A DNA stretch of 7,472 bases from an uncultured Treponema sp. (GCA_937892225.1 CALAUH010000230.1:1-7472); one strand, 5' to 3'. Shown: positions 1-5,955, counted from the stretch's first letter. A program made the numbers and translations. Notes: generated from the letters alone by a model not told the origin.

Positions 1-299
1 AATGTATCTGAATAAAGAAAATCTTCTTCCGTTATTACTTTGATACCAAGTCTTTTAGCTTCTTCAAATTCCCGTATTGCACCTTTACTAATTTTCCAAT
101 CATCAAGAAGATAAATAGCATCACAAAATGAAAGTGCCAAAAAATCAATTTTCATATACTGCTCATATTCAAAACCATTTGGAAGAATGGCCGGATTATA
201 AACTGTATGACCATATGAAAGTAACTTTCTTGTTGTTTTTTCAAATTTCTGTCGAAAATTCTTATCGCCTGTAATTTTTCCACTTAAATAAATCATCAT
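1..299 (-). CDS. DUF4406 protein, nucleoside-deoxyribosyltransferase-like fold (3' end cut by window edge)
   Basis: Ninety-nine codons are open from an ATG at 299 to the window edge. The N-terminus reads MMIYLSGKITG, the signature of DUF4406, a small family with the Rossmann-like fold of nucleoside 2-deoxyribosyltransferases. Further family hallmarks follow: a GHTVYNP segment about residue 35, then CDAIYLLDDW and SKGAIREFEEAKRLG near residues 66-90. Family members are about 90-120 residues, so little is probably missing. GGGAGG at 313-308 lies 8 nt before the first ATG and favours it over the second ATG at 296. Relatives usually occur in phages and plasmids and are thought to act on nucleotides or nucleosides, but no substrate is established and none can be read here. 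The gene diverges from the WYL regulator at 388 and shares its control region, so it is a plausible target of that regulator. Identification is firm; function is unknown. Confidence 0.85.
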   Translation of the reverse strand, partial: MMIYLSGKITGDKNFRQKFEKTTRKLLSYGHTVYNPAILPNGFEYEQYMKIDFLALSFCDAIYLLDDWKISKGAIREFEEAKRLGIKVITEEDFLYSDT

Positions 300-324
300 A
301 GTCCTTTCCTCCCTTGTGTTTATC

Positions 325-330
325 AGTATA
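325..330 (-). promoter_or_regulatory. Candidate -10 box for the DUF4406 gene
   Basis: On the minus strand this reads TATACT, which would start transcription near 318, just ahead of the Shine-Dalgarno sequence at 313-308. No good -35 hexamer lies 16-18 bp upstream. That stretch is occupied by the palindrome at 341-357, so the promoter may depend on a protein bound there. The evidence is a short AT-rich match in suitable position, nothing more. Confidence 0.35.
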
Positions 331-340
331 AAACGCATTG

Positions 341-357
341 GTGCCAAAAATTGGCAC
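341..357. promoter_or_regulatory. 17-nt palindrome, probable operator between the DUF4406 and WYL genes
   Basis: GTGCCAA and TTGGCAC form perfect 7-bp arms around AAA. The right arm contains the -35 hexamer TTGGCA of the WYL gene, and the palindrome also covers the place where the -35 of the DUF4406 gene would lie. Symmetry and position suggest a dimeric regulator site that could control both divergent genes. WYL regulators are dimers with winged-helix DNA-binding domains and often bind their own promoters, so the product of 388-1362 is the obvious candidate. Binding itself is inferred. Confidence 0.6.
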
Positions 358-380
358 TTTGATAAAACATGTGTTATAAT
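351..380 (+). promoter_or_regulatory. Extended -10 promoter of the WYL regulator
   Basis: TTGGCA (351-356) and a perfect TATAAT (375-380) are separated by 18 bp. A TG at 372-373 gives a consensus extended -10 (TGTTATAAT). Transcription should start at about 386-388, on or beside the ATG at 388, leaving no room for a ribosome binding site. Confidence 0.7.
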
Positions 381-387
381 TTTTTTC

Positions 388-1362
388 ATGGCTAAAACAA
401 AAGAAAATCACACAAAACCATTACGATTATTTAAAATTGAACAAGCAATACAGAATTTGAATTATCCAAGTGTCCAAAAACTCATGGATGAACTTGAAGT
501 TTCTCGCCGTACAATTCTCCGCGATATAGATGAACTTAAAATCTATTACAATGCACCTATCGAATATGACCACTTCAAAAAAGGCTATTATTACAGTGAC
601 AATACATATTTTGTAAAAAATATGATGCTCACTGAAAGTGAAGTTTTTGCCGTTACAGGAATACTTCCCCTCATGGAACGATACAACAATACGCCACTCA
701 AAAAAACAATTTCAAAAGTTTACGAAACGCTTTCACAGATGCTGCCAAATCAAGTTGAAGTTCAAACAAGTTTCATGAATGATGTTGAATTCATAGCCGA
801 CCCTATTCCAATTATTGATGAAGAAGTTTTTAATTCTGTTTTCAAGGCTACAAAACTACATTTGATTATGAATTTTGATTACCGTTCCATTAAGGCAACT
901 GATTATAAACCTTATGAACTTTATCCTTATAAAATTTACTGCCAGAAAGGCGACTGGTATGTTTTAGGATTTTCTCCAAAACACAATAATTTTTCTACCT
1001 TTACTTTAGCCAGAATGAGAAATATTAATTTATGTGAGAAATTTGAACCTGATCCTGATTATACAAACAAAGTTCACATCGACCCAAATTTTGGAATCTG
1101 GAATAATAATAATCCACCTGAAAAAATCGAACTTCTTTTTGATAAATCAGTAAATACTTACATTCTTGAACGCACTTGGCACAAAAATCAGGAATGCCAT
1201 CAAAATGAAGACGGTTCTGTTTACTTGAGTTTTACATCAAATCAAGATCAGGAAACTTTATTCTGGGTAATGAAATTTGGTTCTAAAGTAAAAGTACTCA
1301 ACCCACCAACTCTGCGTGAAAAAGTTATAGATGAATTGAAAAAATCCCTTAATAACTATTAG
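388..1362 (+). CDS. WYL-domain transcriptional regulator (winged HTH + WYL + WCX)
   Basis: This 324-residue protein has the full-length layout of WYL regulators. A winged helix-turn-helix spans about residues 10-69, with a DeoR-like recognition segment SRRTILRDIDELK at 39-51. A WYL ligand-binding domain spans about 146-215; GDWYVLGF holds the namesake W190-Y191, and an ARM(R) arginine patch follows. A C-terminal WCX-like region extends to the end. WYL domains bind nucleic-acid or nucleotide ligands, and related wHTH-WYL-WCX proteins (BrxR, CapW) repress phage-defence operons. The frame stays open upstream to a GTG at 316, but that would place the promoter inside the gene and has no Shine-Dalgarno, so the ATG at 388 is chosen. 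No Shine-Dalgarno precedes 388 either (it is T-rich), which fits a leaderless mRNA. The 3' end overlaps the convergent lipoprotein gene by 14 bp. The ligand and the targets are unknown. Confidence 0.88.
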   Translation: MAKTKENHTKPLRLFKIEQAIQNLNYPSVQKLMDELEVSRRTILRDIDELKIYYNAPIEYDHFKKGYYYSDNTYFVKNMMLTESEVFAVTGILPLMERYNNTPLKKTISKVYETLSQMLPNQVEVQTSFMNDVEFIADPIPIIDEEVFNSVFKATKLHLIMNFDYRSIKATDYKPYELYPYKIYCQKGDWYVLGFSPKHNNFSTFTLARMRNINLCEKFEPDPDYTNKVHIDPNFGIWNNNNPPEKIELLFDKSVNTYILERTWHKNQECHQNEDGSVYLSFTSNQDQETLFWVMKFGSKVKVLNPPTLREKVIDELKKSLNNY

Positions 1363-1732
1363 TTTTTCTTTTTGTTATTGAAATATTTCCTGTACTATTT
1401 ACTTTGACATCATAAAAAATGTCTTTCTCTGGATTATTATTTTCCCAAGGTCTTTTATATTGGAAACAAAGTGTAGTAATTCCAGGTTTTAATGATTTTA
1501 TTTTATACATAAACAAACTTGGAGCACCTACAATTTTTTTCTCACCTAGATATTTAATAGTTTCTTCTACCTGAATTATTGATTCATCTTCAATCTCAAA
1601 AAACCATATGTATCCTGTTGTTGGATTTCCTGTAAATTCTAATCTTTTTTCTTTCGATTCAAATTTTGAAGTTCTACATCCAATATTGAGAAATAGTAAA
1701 ACAAAAGCTAAATAAAATATCTTTCTTTTCAA
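1349..1732 (-). CDS. Chagasin/ICP-family cysteine-protease-inhibitor-like lipoprotein
   Basis: The product has 127 residues. Residues 1-19 form a lipoprotein signal: K2, R3 and K4, a hydrophobic core, and LNIGC with the lipid-carrying cysteine at 19. Asn at -3 is unusual for enterobacteria but tolerated in looser spirochaetal lipoboxes. The mature part carries the three inhibitory loops of chagasin in order: NPTTGYIW (36-43), a GAPSLFMYKIKS segment (69-80) in place of the usual GxGG loop, and YKRPWE (92-97). The family inhibits papain-like cysteine proteases by inserting these loops into the active-site cleft. The degenerate middle loop may alter specificity. The only plausible start is a TTG; ATT and then a stop lie upstream. 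A weak GAGA overlapping the upstream stop codon could serve as ribosome binding site. It lies 13 nt after the primase-helicase gene, so translational coupling is likely. The target protease is unknown. Confidence 0.82.
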   Translation of the reverse strand: MKRKIFYLAFVLLFLNIGCRTSKFESKEKRLEFTGNPTTGYIWFFEIEDESIIQVEETIKYLGEKKIVGAPSLFMYKIKSLKPGITTLCFQYKRPWENNNPEKDIFYDVKVNSTGNISITKRKTNSY

Positions 1733-1745
1733 AATTGTATTTTCT

Positions 1746-3764
1746 CTATTTTTTCGTTCTTAACGTCCATCCACCATTTTCAACTTTTGGTTTTGGAACT
1801 TCAAAGCAGTTGAACATTGGATGGAATTCAAAATCTACCCCACCCTTTCTTCCATTTCTGTTTTTCAAAATTTTAAGCTGCAATTCTTGTGGCTTACCTG
1901 GAATTTCTGCATTTTTTTCCTGTTCGTTTCTGAGCTGGATTATTCTTGCAGTTCTGGTTTTCTCATCCTCGTATTTGCCATCTTCTTTCTTAAGATAATC
2001 CATTCCCTTAAACTGTAAAGCCATTAAAACATCACTTGTATATTCAATTGCCCCTGATTCCTTAAAGCTGGCAATATTTACTGGACTTGTATAATTTTCA
2101 CGGTTGAAACTTGATATAGCAAAAATAGGAACATCATAATCTCGGCTGGCTCGTTTCAGTTCGACAACAGCTTTATCAGTATTCTGCTTATCTGTTGCTC
2201 GCATATCAAAAGGCGCAATAATCTGTAAGTAATCAATTATAACAAGAGGTTTACGACCTGTAATTTTTATGTGTCTTGCTATAACAGATTTTATTTGATC
2301 AACCCCAATATCACCAATTCCAATGTGATAATATATTTTTCCTGCATATGATGCATATTCTTTTAAACATTCATTCAAAAATTCTATTTTTTCTTTATTT
2401 GCTAAAGCTTTTGCATTAAGAAGATTTCTTGTTGTTGTTGCAAAATCATATTCTGCTCCCCAGTTCTTACATTTTAGAAAAGAAAGCCGGCTAATTGATT
2501 TTGCTACAAGTTCCTGTTTTCCCATTTCCAAACTGAATACAAGAACATCTTGTCCATTCTTGGCTGCATTATCCGCAATCTGAAGACTAAATGTAGTTTT
2601 TCCAAGGCTGGAAATAGCACCAATGATATAAAGACCAGGATAAAAACCTCCATCAAGTATTTCATCAAGATTCTTAAATCCTGTAGAAATACAATCTCCG
2701 TCTCTTCGCTTTTGTATTTCGTTTATAAATTCTGCTAAGCCATTTGCTGCAGATGTCTGATAATATGCAGCCTCTTCTTTTTGCTTTTTTTCTTCAAGCA
2801 ACGCAATAACATTATTTTTTGCATTCAGAACATTTTGAATAAATGTTTCTCTGTCATTCACAAGAGCTTCATTTGCATCTTTGAAGTTGTCGGTAATATC
2901 AGCTTCTACACATTCAACTCCAATTTTAGCAAGTTCTTCCGCGAGTTTTTCTTCCCCTACCCTACCGGCATCATCATTGTCCAAAGCAAGAATAAGCGGA
3001 TATTTAGGTTTATTTGATTTTACATAATCAATAAACTTAAAATTACTGCTAGATCCAAGTGCAACTGCTACTCCACCGGCTTCAATTACACTTAAAGCAT
3101 CAAATTCCCCTTCAACTACAAAAACAGGTTGTTCTGCAAGTTGAATTGCTTTTAGATTAAAAAGTTCGTATTGTCCTTTTGGTTTCAAATAACGAGCTTT
3201 TTTGTCTGCATCCCAAGTTGCTCTTGCATTGTAACTGAATTCTCCTGTAGGAATTACAAACCTTTTTTTCTCCTCCCAATATCCCAAATTGTATGCATCA
3301 ACAATTGCTTTTGAAAGTCCACGTTTTTTCCAGTAATCTGTTTTTTCAACTGCTGCATGACAAACATCAAAGAAATTCAAAAGTGATTCTCTTTGTTCTT
3401 GTTGGGGCTTTTTATTTATTAAAATATTAGTATTTGATTCTGAATGAGGAATGTTTTGAAGTTCAGCTTTATTTGCATTTAAGTTTGAATAATCAACACT
3501 GATGTTATACATCTTGTATACATGATTAAAAAGTTCTTTACCTGATAATCCTGTATCTAAAGCAACAATGTCAAAAATGTCATAATCTACACCACATGAA
3601 AAACAATGACATCTATTACGCCTTGTATCAAAAGACATACTAGGATGCTTATCATCATGAGATGGATTGAGACATGAAAAATTTGTTGATGTGTTGATAC
3701 CTTTTGCATTAAGATAGTCCAAGAGATGTGTCTTGGCACTTTCTTTAGCTTCTTCTGGATTCAT
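1746..3764 (-). CDS. Fused primase-helicase: CHC2 zinc finger, TOPRIM primase, DnaB-type helicase
   Basis: This 672-residue enzyme probably unwinds and primes the replicon's own DNA. A CHC2 zinc-binding domain lies at the N-terminus, with ligands C31, H36, C54 and C57; the C-x4-H spacing is longer than in chromosomal DnaG. A TOPRIM domain follows, with the acidic residue E218 in VVEGEFDAL and D262/D264 in LALDNDDAG. After a lysine/glutamate-rich linker (about 320-335) comes a RecA-like helicase core: Walker A GAISSLGKTT (382-391), the FSLEM segment (410-414), Walker B LVIIDYLQI (507-515) and a sensor-like ISSFNREN (550-557). This order matches T7 gp4-type bifunctional proteins of phages and plasmids. 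The ATG at 3764 is preceded by a G-rich AGGGTGGGGA. The gene reads away from the iteron origin, with the lipoprotein gene 13 nt downstream. All catalytic motifs are intact. A phage-derived replication module is possible, but no phage structural genes are seen. Confidence 0.93.
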   Translation of the reverse strand: MNPEEAKESAKTHLLDYLNAKGINTSTNFSCLNPSHDDKHPSMSFDTRRNRCHCFSCGVDYDIFDIVALDTGLSGKELFNHVYKMYNISVDYSNLNANKAELQNIPHSESNTNILINKKPQQEQRESLLNFFDVCHAAVEKTDYWKKRGLSKAIVDAYNLGYWEEKKRFVIPTGEFSYNARATWDADKKARYLKPKGQYELFNLKAIQLAEQPVFVVEGEFDALSVIEAGGVAVALGSSSNFKFIDYVKSNKPKYPLILALDNDDAGRVGEEKLAEELAKIGVECVEADITDNFKDANEALVNDRETFIQNVLNAKNNVIALLEEKKQKEEAAYYQTSAANGLAEFINEIQKRRDGDCISTGFKNLDEILDGGFYPGLYIIGAISSLGKTTFSLQIADNAAKNGQDVLVFSLEMGKQELVAKSISRLSFLKCKNWGAEYDFATTTRNLLNAKALANKEKIEFLNECLKEYASYAGKIYYHIGIGDIGVDQIKSVIARHIKITGRKPLVIIDYLQIIAPFDMRATDKQNTDKAVVELKRASRDYDVPIFAISSFNRENYTSPVNIASFKESGAIEYTSDVLMALQFKGMDYLKKEDGKYEDEKTRTARIIQLRNEQEKNAEIPGKPQELQLKILKNRNGRKGGVDFEFHPMFNCFEVPKPKVENGGWTLRTKK

Positions 3765-3808
3765 ATGGTCCCCACCCTATATCCATTTGAACTAATTTTC
3801 TTAATGAT

Positions 3809-3837
3809 AAGATATAACGGGTATGGCGTATTTGCAA
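3809..3837 (-). promoter_or_regulatory. Candidate promoter of the primase-helicase operon
   Basis: On the minus strand TTGCAA (3837-3832) and TATCTT (3814-3809) are 17 bp apart, which predicts a start near 3802 and a leader of roughly 38 nt. Both hexamers match consensus at four of six positions. The -35 lies in the centre of the palindrome at 3825-3843, so the promoter could be repressed there. The same TTGCAA -35 with a 17-bp spacer occurs at the parA promoter. Confidence 0.45.
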
Positions 3838-3848
3838 TACGCCGACCC
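3819..3848. repeat. Long hairpin between the primase gene and the iterons
   Basis: GGCGTATT and AATACGCC (3825-3832 and 3836-3843) are perfect 8-bp arms around TGC. Beyond small bulges, GGGT (3819-3822) and ACCC (3845-3848) extend the stem. It is the most GC-rich part of this intergenic region. No T-run follows on either strand, so it is not an ordinary terminator. It may be an operator at the primase promoter or a folded single-strand priming site for the adjacent primase; the sequence does not decide between them. Confidence 0.6.
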
Positions 3849-3856
3849 TAAATTTA

Positions 3857-3928
3857 ATATAGCATTATATTAGCTATATATAAGCTCTTAGGAGAATTTA
3901 TAATTCTGTAATTCCTTGTATAGCAAGG
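3857..3928. repeat. Three further inverted repeats in the origin flank
   Basis: Three short palindromes follow the hairpin: ATATAGC/GCTATAT (3857-3863, 3873-3879), AGAATT/AATTCT around TAT (3893-3907), and CCTTG/CAAGG around TATAG (3914-3928). The last is followed by TTTT and could act as a weak plus-strand terminator, but a 5-bp stem is marginal. In such AT-rich sequence single short palindromes occur by chance; four in a row directly before the iterons is the notable point. Confidence 0.4.
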
Positions 3929-3946
3929 TTTTAACATGAATTTGTT

Positions 3947-4026
3947 TCCACGTTAAATATGACAAATTCCACGTATAATAGTCCAAAATCCACTTAAAAT
4001 AATCCTTTCTCCACCTGAATTATGAC
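3947..4026 (+). repeat. Iteron group 1: four 17-bp repeats at exact 21-bp spacing
   Basis: Copies begin at 3947, 3968, 3989 and 4010, each 17 bp with 4-bp gaps. They are degenerate versions of YCCACGTAAAATAGTCC or of the variant ending in TATGAC. Copies 3 and 4 depart most in the middle (CACTTAAAATAATCC, CACCTGAATTATGAC). A 21-bp step equals two helical turns, so bound initiator molecules would line up on one face of the DNA. Confidence 0.88.
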
Positions 4027-4041
4027 TTTTAGTTTGTTTTT

Positions 4042-4058
4042 CCCACGTAAAAAAGTCC
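4042..4058 (+). repeat. Isolated iteron copy
   Basis: CCCACGTAAAAAAGTCC differs from the strong consensus copy CCCACGTAAAATAGTCC by one base. It starts 32 bp after the last repeat of the first group, the same 32-bp step found inside the two later iteron pairs. It borders the AT-rich stretch. Confidence 0.85.
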
Positions 4059-4222
4059 ATTTTTGTATAGAATTTTGAGTGCATTTTTCATGGTTTTTGT
4101 GCGTTTTTTTATGTTATTTTTACTTATATTATGCTTTTGATTCAGAAATTGACTAAAAAAGTCGTAAAATTGACAAAAAAAAGACACTATTAGACGAAAC
4201 AAATGTAATTTTAAACATATTT
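4059..4222. other. AT-rich stretch, possible DNA unwinding element
   Basis: About 160 bp lie between iterons with long T- and A-runs and very few G or C, especially 4105-4140. In iteron origins such segments melt when initiator and DnaA bind. No convincing gene occurs here; open frames across it are translations of repeats and homopolymers. Confidence 0.5.
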
Positions 4223-4271
4223 CCCACGTAAAATAGTCCTTTTTTATGATTTTATCCACGTAAAATATGAC
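4223..4271 (+). repeat. Iteron pair unit, copy 1
   Basis: CCCACGTAAAATAGTCC (4223-4239) and TCCACGTAAAATATGAC (4255-4271) are joined by a T-rich 15-bp spacer. The two iterons share 12 left-hand bases apart from the first but end differently (AGTCC versus TATGAC). The whole 49-bp unit recurs 85 bp further on. Confidence 0.88.
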
Positions 4272-4307
4272 TTTTTTGCTATAAATCTGTGAAATATATT
4301 ATAAGTT

Positions 4308-4356
4308 CCCACGTAAAATAGTCCTTTTTTTACGTTTTATCCACATAAAATATGAC
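4308..4356 (+). repeat. Iteron pair unit, copy 2, abutting the initiator gene
   Basis: CCCACGTAAAATAGTCC (4308-4324) and TCCACATAAAATATGAC (4340-4356) repeat the preceding unit with 44 of 49 bases identical; four of the five differences lie in the spacer. The final base is also the last base of the initiator's stop codon, so gene and origin touch without a gap. Confidence 0.88.
4337..4345 (+). promoter_or_regulatory. DnaA box
   Basis: TTATCCACA is a perfect match to the classical DnaA box. It shares its right part with the last iteron, which starts at 4340. The equivalent site in the other pair unit, TTATCCACG at 4252-4260, has one mismatch at the end. Host DnaA may therefore cooperate or compete with the plasmid initiator here. 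Confidence 0.7.
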
Positions 4357-5510
4357 TATTTCTTTGAACCTTTTTTAGAACTTTCCTGTTCAATTTTATT
4401 GGCCAAAGCTTTTACTTTTGCTTTTTCTGCAATTTCTTCTCGCTTTTTCATTGTGGCTTCAATTTTCGTTCTTTTTGTGTGAGCAAGACTTTCAAAATAC
4501 TCTAAATACTCATTGTGGAGAGATACTTTTGCATAACCATTCTCAAGAAACTCTATGATATTTCCATTCGGGTTAAAAATAGGTTCAATGATTACATCAC
4601 CATTTTCCATTTTTGTTACTTCTGCTAAAGCGTTTAATATAGGCTCTTTTATATCTCGTCCTGGATTTTTTGTTTGAGTTTCATCAGGTAAATCCATAAT
4701 CTGCTGTAATGTTTTAAAACTGATATTAAAACTTTCTTTTTTATCGATATCATTTAATCGTTTTCTTGCCAGCATAAAGATATTAAGTAATGTATCTGCA
4801 GCATTATCAGATAGTGCAAAGTATGTTTTTGGCAAAATTGAGAAATACTGTAATGCAAAAAGTTCCCAGTTGATTCGTCTGTTTAAGTAGATTTCTGCAA
4901 TTCCATTTTTTATGTGAGCACCTGTAAACAGAACTTCAATTCCACTATCAGTAATCTGTTTCATATCTTTTTTATCTCGAACAACCCCTTCAATTTTGAT
5001 GCTTGTAAGAGGATTTTTTGCATCATTAAAAGCTTGTCGTGCAGATCTGATTGTTTTGTAACAACCTAAGTCTACGAAATCTTGTAGGGGAAATTTTATG
5101 CTTATGTCCTGGGTCGGATTTTCTGAAATATTTTTCTTACTTAAATTAATCAGAGTGTATGTAAGAATTTTTTTAAGAGGTTTATTTGCTTTTGTAAAAA
5201 GGTCAATGTTATCAAGATGAATGACTGTTTCTGTATTGTCTGTAGAGTATTTTACTCGCTGACTGATTTCTTTAGAACCTTCTGGAGGTGCAAAAAAATC
5301 AATTTGTGATGAATGACTGTTATGTTCAAGACGGTTAGCAAAAGTATCAAGATTTGATACATGGCTAACAACGTTTATCATTGTGTTTGATGCAGGACTA
5401 TTAGGAAATGTAAAGAACTTACTGTCATCTTCAGTATTTGAGAGTTTACCTGAAGTTGATGTGGCAGGAAGATTGTCATCATCGTAATAATCTGGTTCTG
5501 TATTTTTCAT
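4356..5510 (-). CDS. Putative plasmid replication initiator (iteron-binding, winged-helix type)
   Basis: This 384-residue protein is assigned mainly from context: it directly abuts the iteron array and follows a partition cassette 29 nt upstream. The first 90 or so residues are polar and probably flexible. From about residue 98 the sequence looks like a winged-helix initiator. A region around 110-165 is rich in predicted helices, including FVDLGCYKTIRSARQAFNDA with a helix-turn-helix look. A second helical block around ILPKTYFALSDNAADTLLNI is followed by basic helices and GDVIIEPIFNPNG, a wing-like hairpin. The last 45 residues are highly charged and lysine-rich, which could add non-specific DNA contact. 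AGGAG at 5525-5521 precedes the ATG by 10 nt. Family membership (Rep_3/RepB-like or another initiator class) cannot be fixed by eye. Expression probably comes from the parA promoter, so partition proteins may set initiator dosage. Confidence 0.7.
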   Translation of the reverse strand: MKNTEPDYYDDDNLPATSTSGKLSNTEDDSKFFTFPNSPASNTMINVVSHVSNLDTFANRLEHNSHSSQIDFFAPPEGSKEISQRVKYSTDNTETVIHLDNIDLFTKANKPLKKILTYTLINLSKKNISENPTQDISIKFPLQDFVDLGCYKTIRSARQAFNDAKNPLTSIKIEGVVRDKKDMKQITDSGIEVLFTGAHIKNGIAEIYLNRRINWELFALQYFSILPKTYFALSDNAADTLLNIFMLARKRLNDIDKKESFNISFKTLQQIMDLPDETQTKNPGRDIKEPILNALAEVTKMENGDVIIEPIFNPNGNIIEFLENGYAKVSLHNEYLEYFESLAHTKRTKIEATMKKREEIAEKAKVKALANKIEQESSKKGSKK

Positions 5511-5539
5511 GAGATAAATGCTCCTAATTGTTATGTTGT

Positions 5540-5932
5540 TTAGAAAAGACCAATATCAGAAAAATGAACGAGACCTTTCTTTTCCTGTTGTTCCAGGTAT
5601 TTTACAGCTATCTTAAGACCTTTTGAAACAGAAACTCCATGTTTCATAAAATAAGCTTTTAATGCTTCCCTTTCTTTTTCTGTCGTGCGAACAACAATTT
5701 GAGTTGATTTTATTGTTTTTGACAAGGGATTATCATCTTCGATGCTGATGTTTTCAATGAAATCTGTATCTATGTTTTCTGTTGCATCAATTTCGGTAAT
5801 TTCAGTTTGTGAATCAATAACAGCTGTTTCCTGAGTTTTTGTTTCAGTAGCTGCTGGTTTTCCAATTGGTTTATCAAATGAATTTAAGAAATCCATGTTC
5901 AAATCATTTTTTGCAGGTTGTATTTTTTGCAT
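5540..5932 (-). CDS. Ribbon-helix-helix centromere-binding protein (ParG-like ParB partner)
   Basis: The 130 residues split in two. Residues 1-70 are acidic, low in predicted structure and carry no arginine. Residues 77-116 form a ribbon-helix-helix unit: strand TQIVVRT (77-83), helix A about 84-98, a turn at HGVSV, and helix B SKGLKIAVKYLEQQ (103-116). Such proteins dimerise through the strand, which enters the major groove, and bind short direct repeats next to parA. The flexible tail of relatives stimulates the ATPase through an arginine; here K3, K8, K21 or K25 would have to do this. The gene lies between parA (23 nt) and the initiator (29 nt), the standard place for the second component of a type Ib partition system. 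AGGGGG ends 6 nt before the ATG. It probably binds the 11-bp repeats upstream of parA and represses the operon. The family is clear; the partition role is inferred from context. Confidence 0.78.
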   Translation of the reverse strand: MQKIQPAKNDLNMDFLNSFDKPIGKPAATETKTQETAVIDSQTEITEIDATENIDTDFIENISIEDDNPLSKTIKSTQIVVRTTEKEREALKAYFMKHGVSVSKGLKIAVKYLEQQEKKGLVHFSDIGLF

Positions 5933-5955
5933 TTTTATCCCCCTACCCTATTAAA

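Larger units (their letters stand above)
3819..4356. other. Predicted origin of replication (iteron type)
   Basis: This gene-free region between the primase and initiator genes combines the elements expected of an iteron-controlled origin. It has nine copies of one 17-bp repeat, a long AT-rich stretch suited to melting, a perfect DnaA box and an adjacent putative initiator gene that ends exactly at the last repeat. Hairpins on the primase side could serve in priming. Taken together this is strong circumstantial evidence for an origin; replication activity has not been seen. Confidence 0.82.

Noticed and set aside
316..387. Upstream GTG start for the WYL regulator
   Set aside because: It would place the promoter and palindrome inside the gene, adds residues not typical of the family, and has no Shine-Dalgarno.
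1351..1379. Possible bidirectional terminator at the convergent gene ends
   Set aside because: AACT-ATT-AGTT followed by T-rich sequence gives only a 4-bp AT-rich stem, too weak to call.
1735..3017. Several plus-strand open frames of 62-87 codons opposite the primase-helicase
   Set aside because: They are antisense to a gene with all motifs intact, have phenylalanine- and isoleucine-rich translations and no ribosome binding sites.
3890..3956. Small plus-strand gene after AGGAG at 3890
   Set aside because: The nearest ATG (3936) is over 40 nt away and its frame stops after six codons.
4029..4259. Minus-strand open frame of 76 codons in the origin
   Set aside because: It is a translation of iterons and T-runs (KDYFTWE-like peptides come from the repeats), has no conserved features and lies across the predicted melting region.
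3947..4356. CRISPR array
   Set aside because: The 17-bp repeats are too short and have irregular AT-rich gaps of 4-165 bp, no spacers of uniform length and no cas genes.
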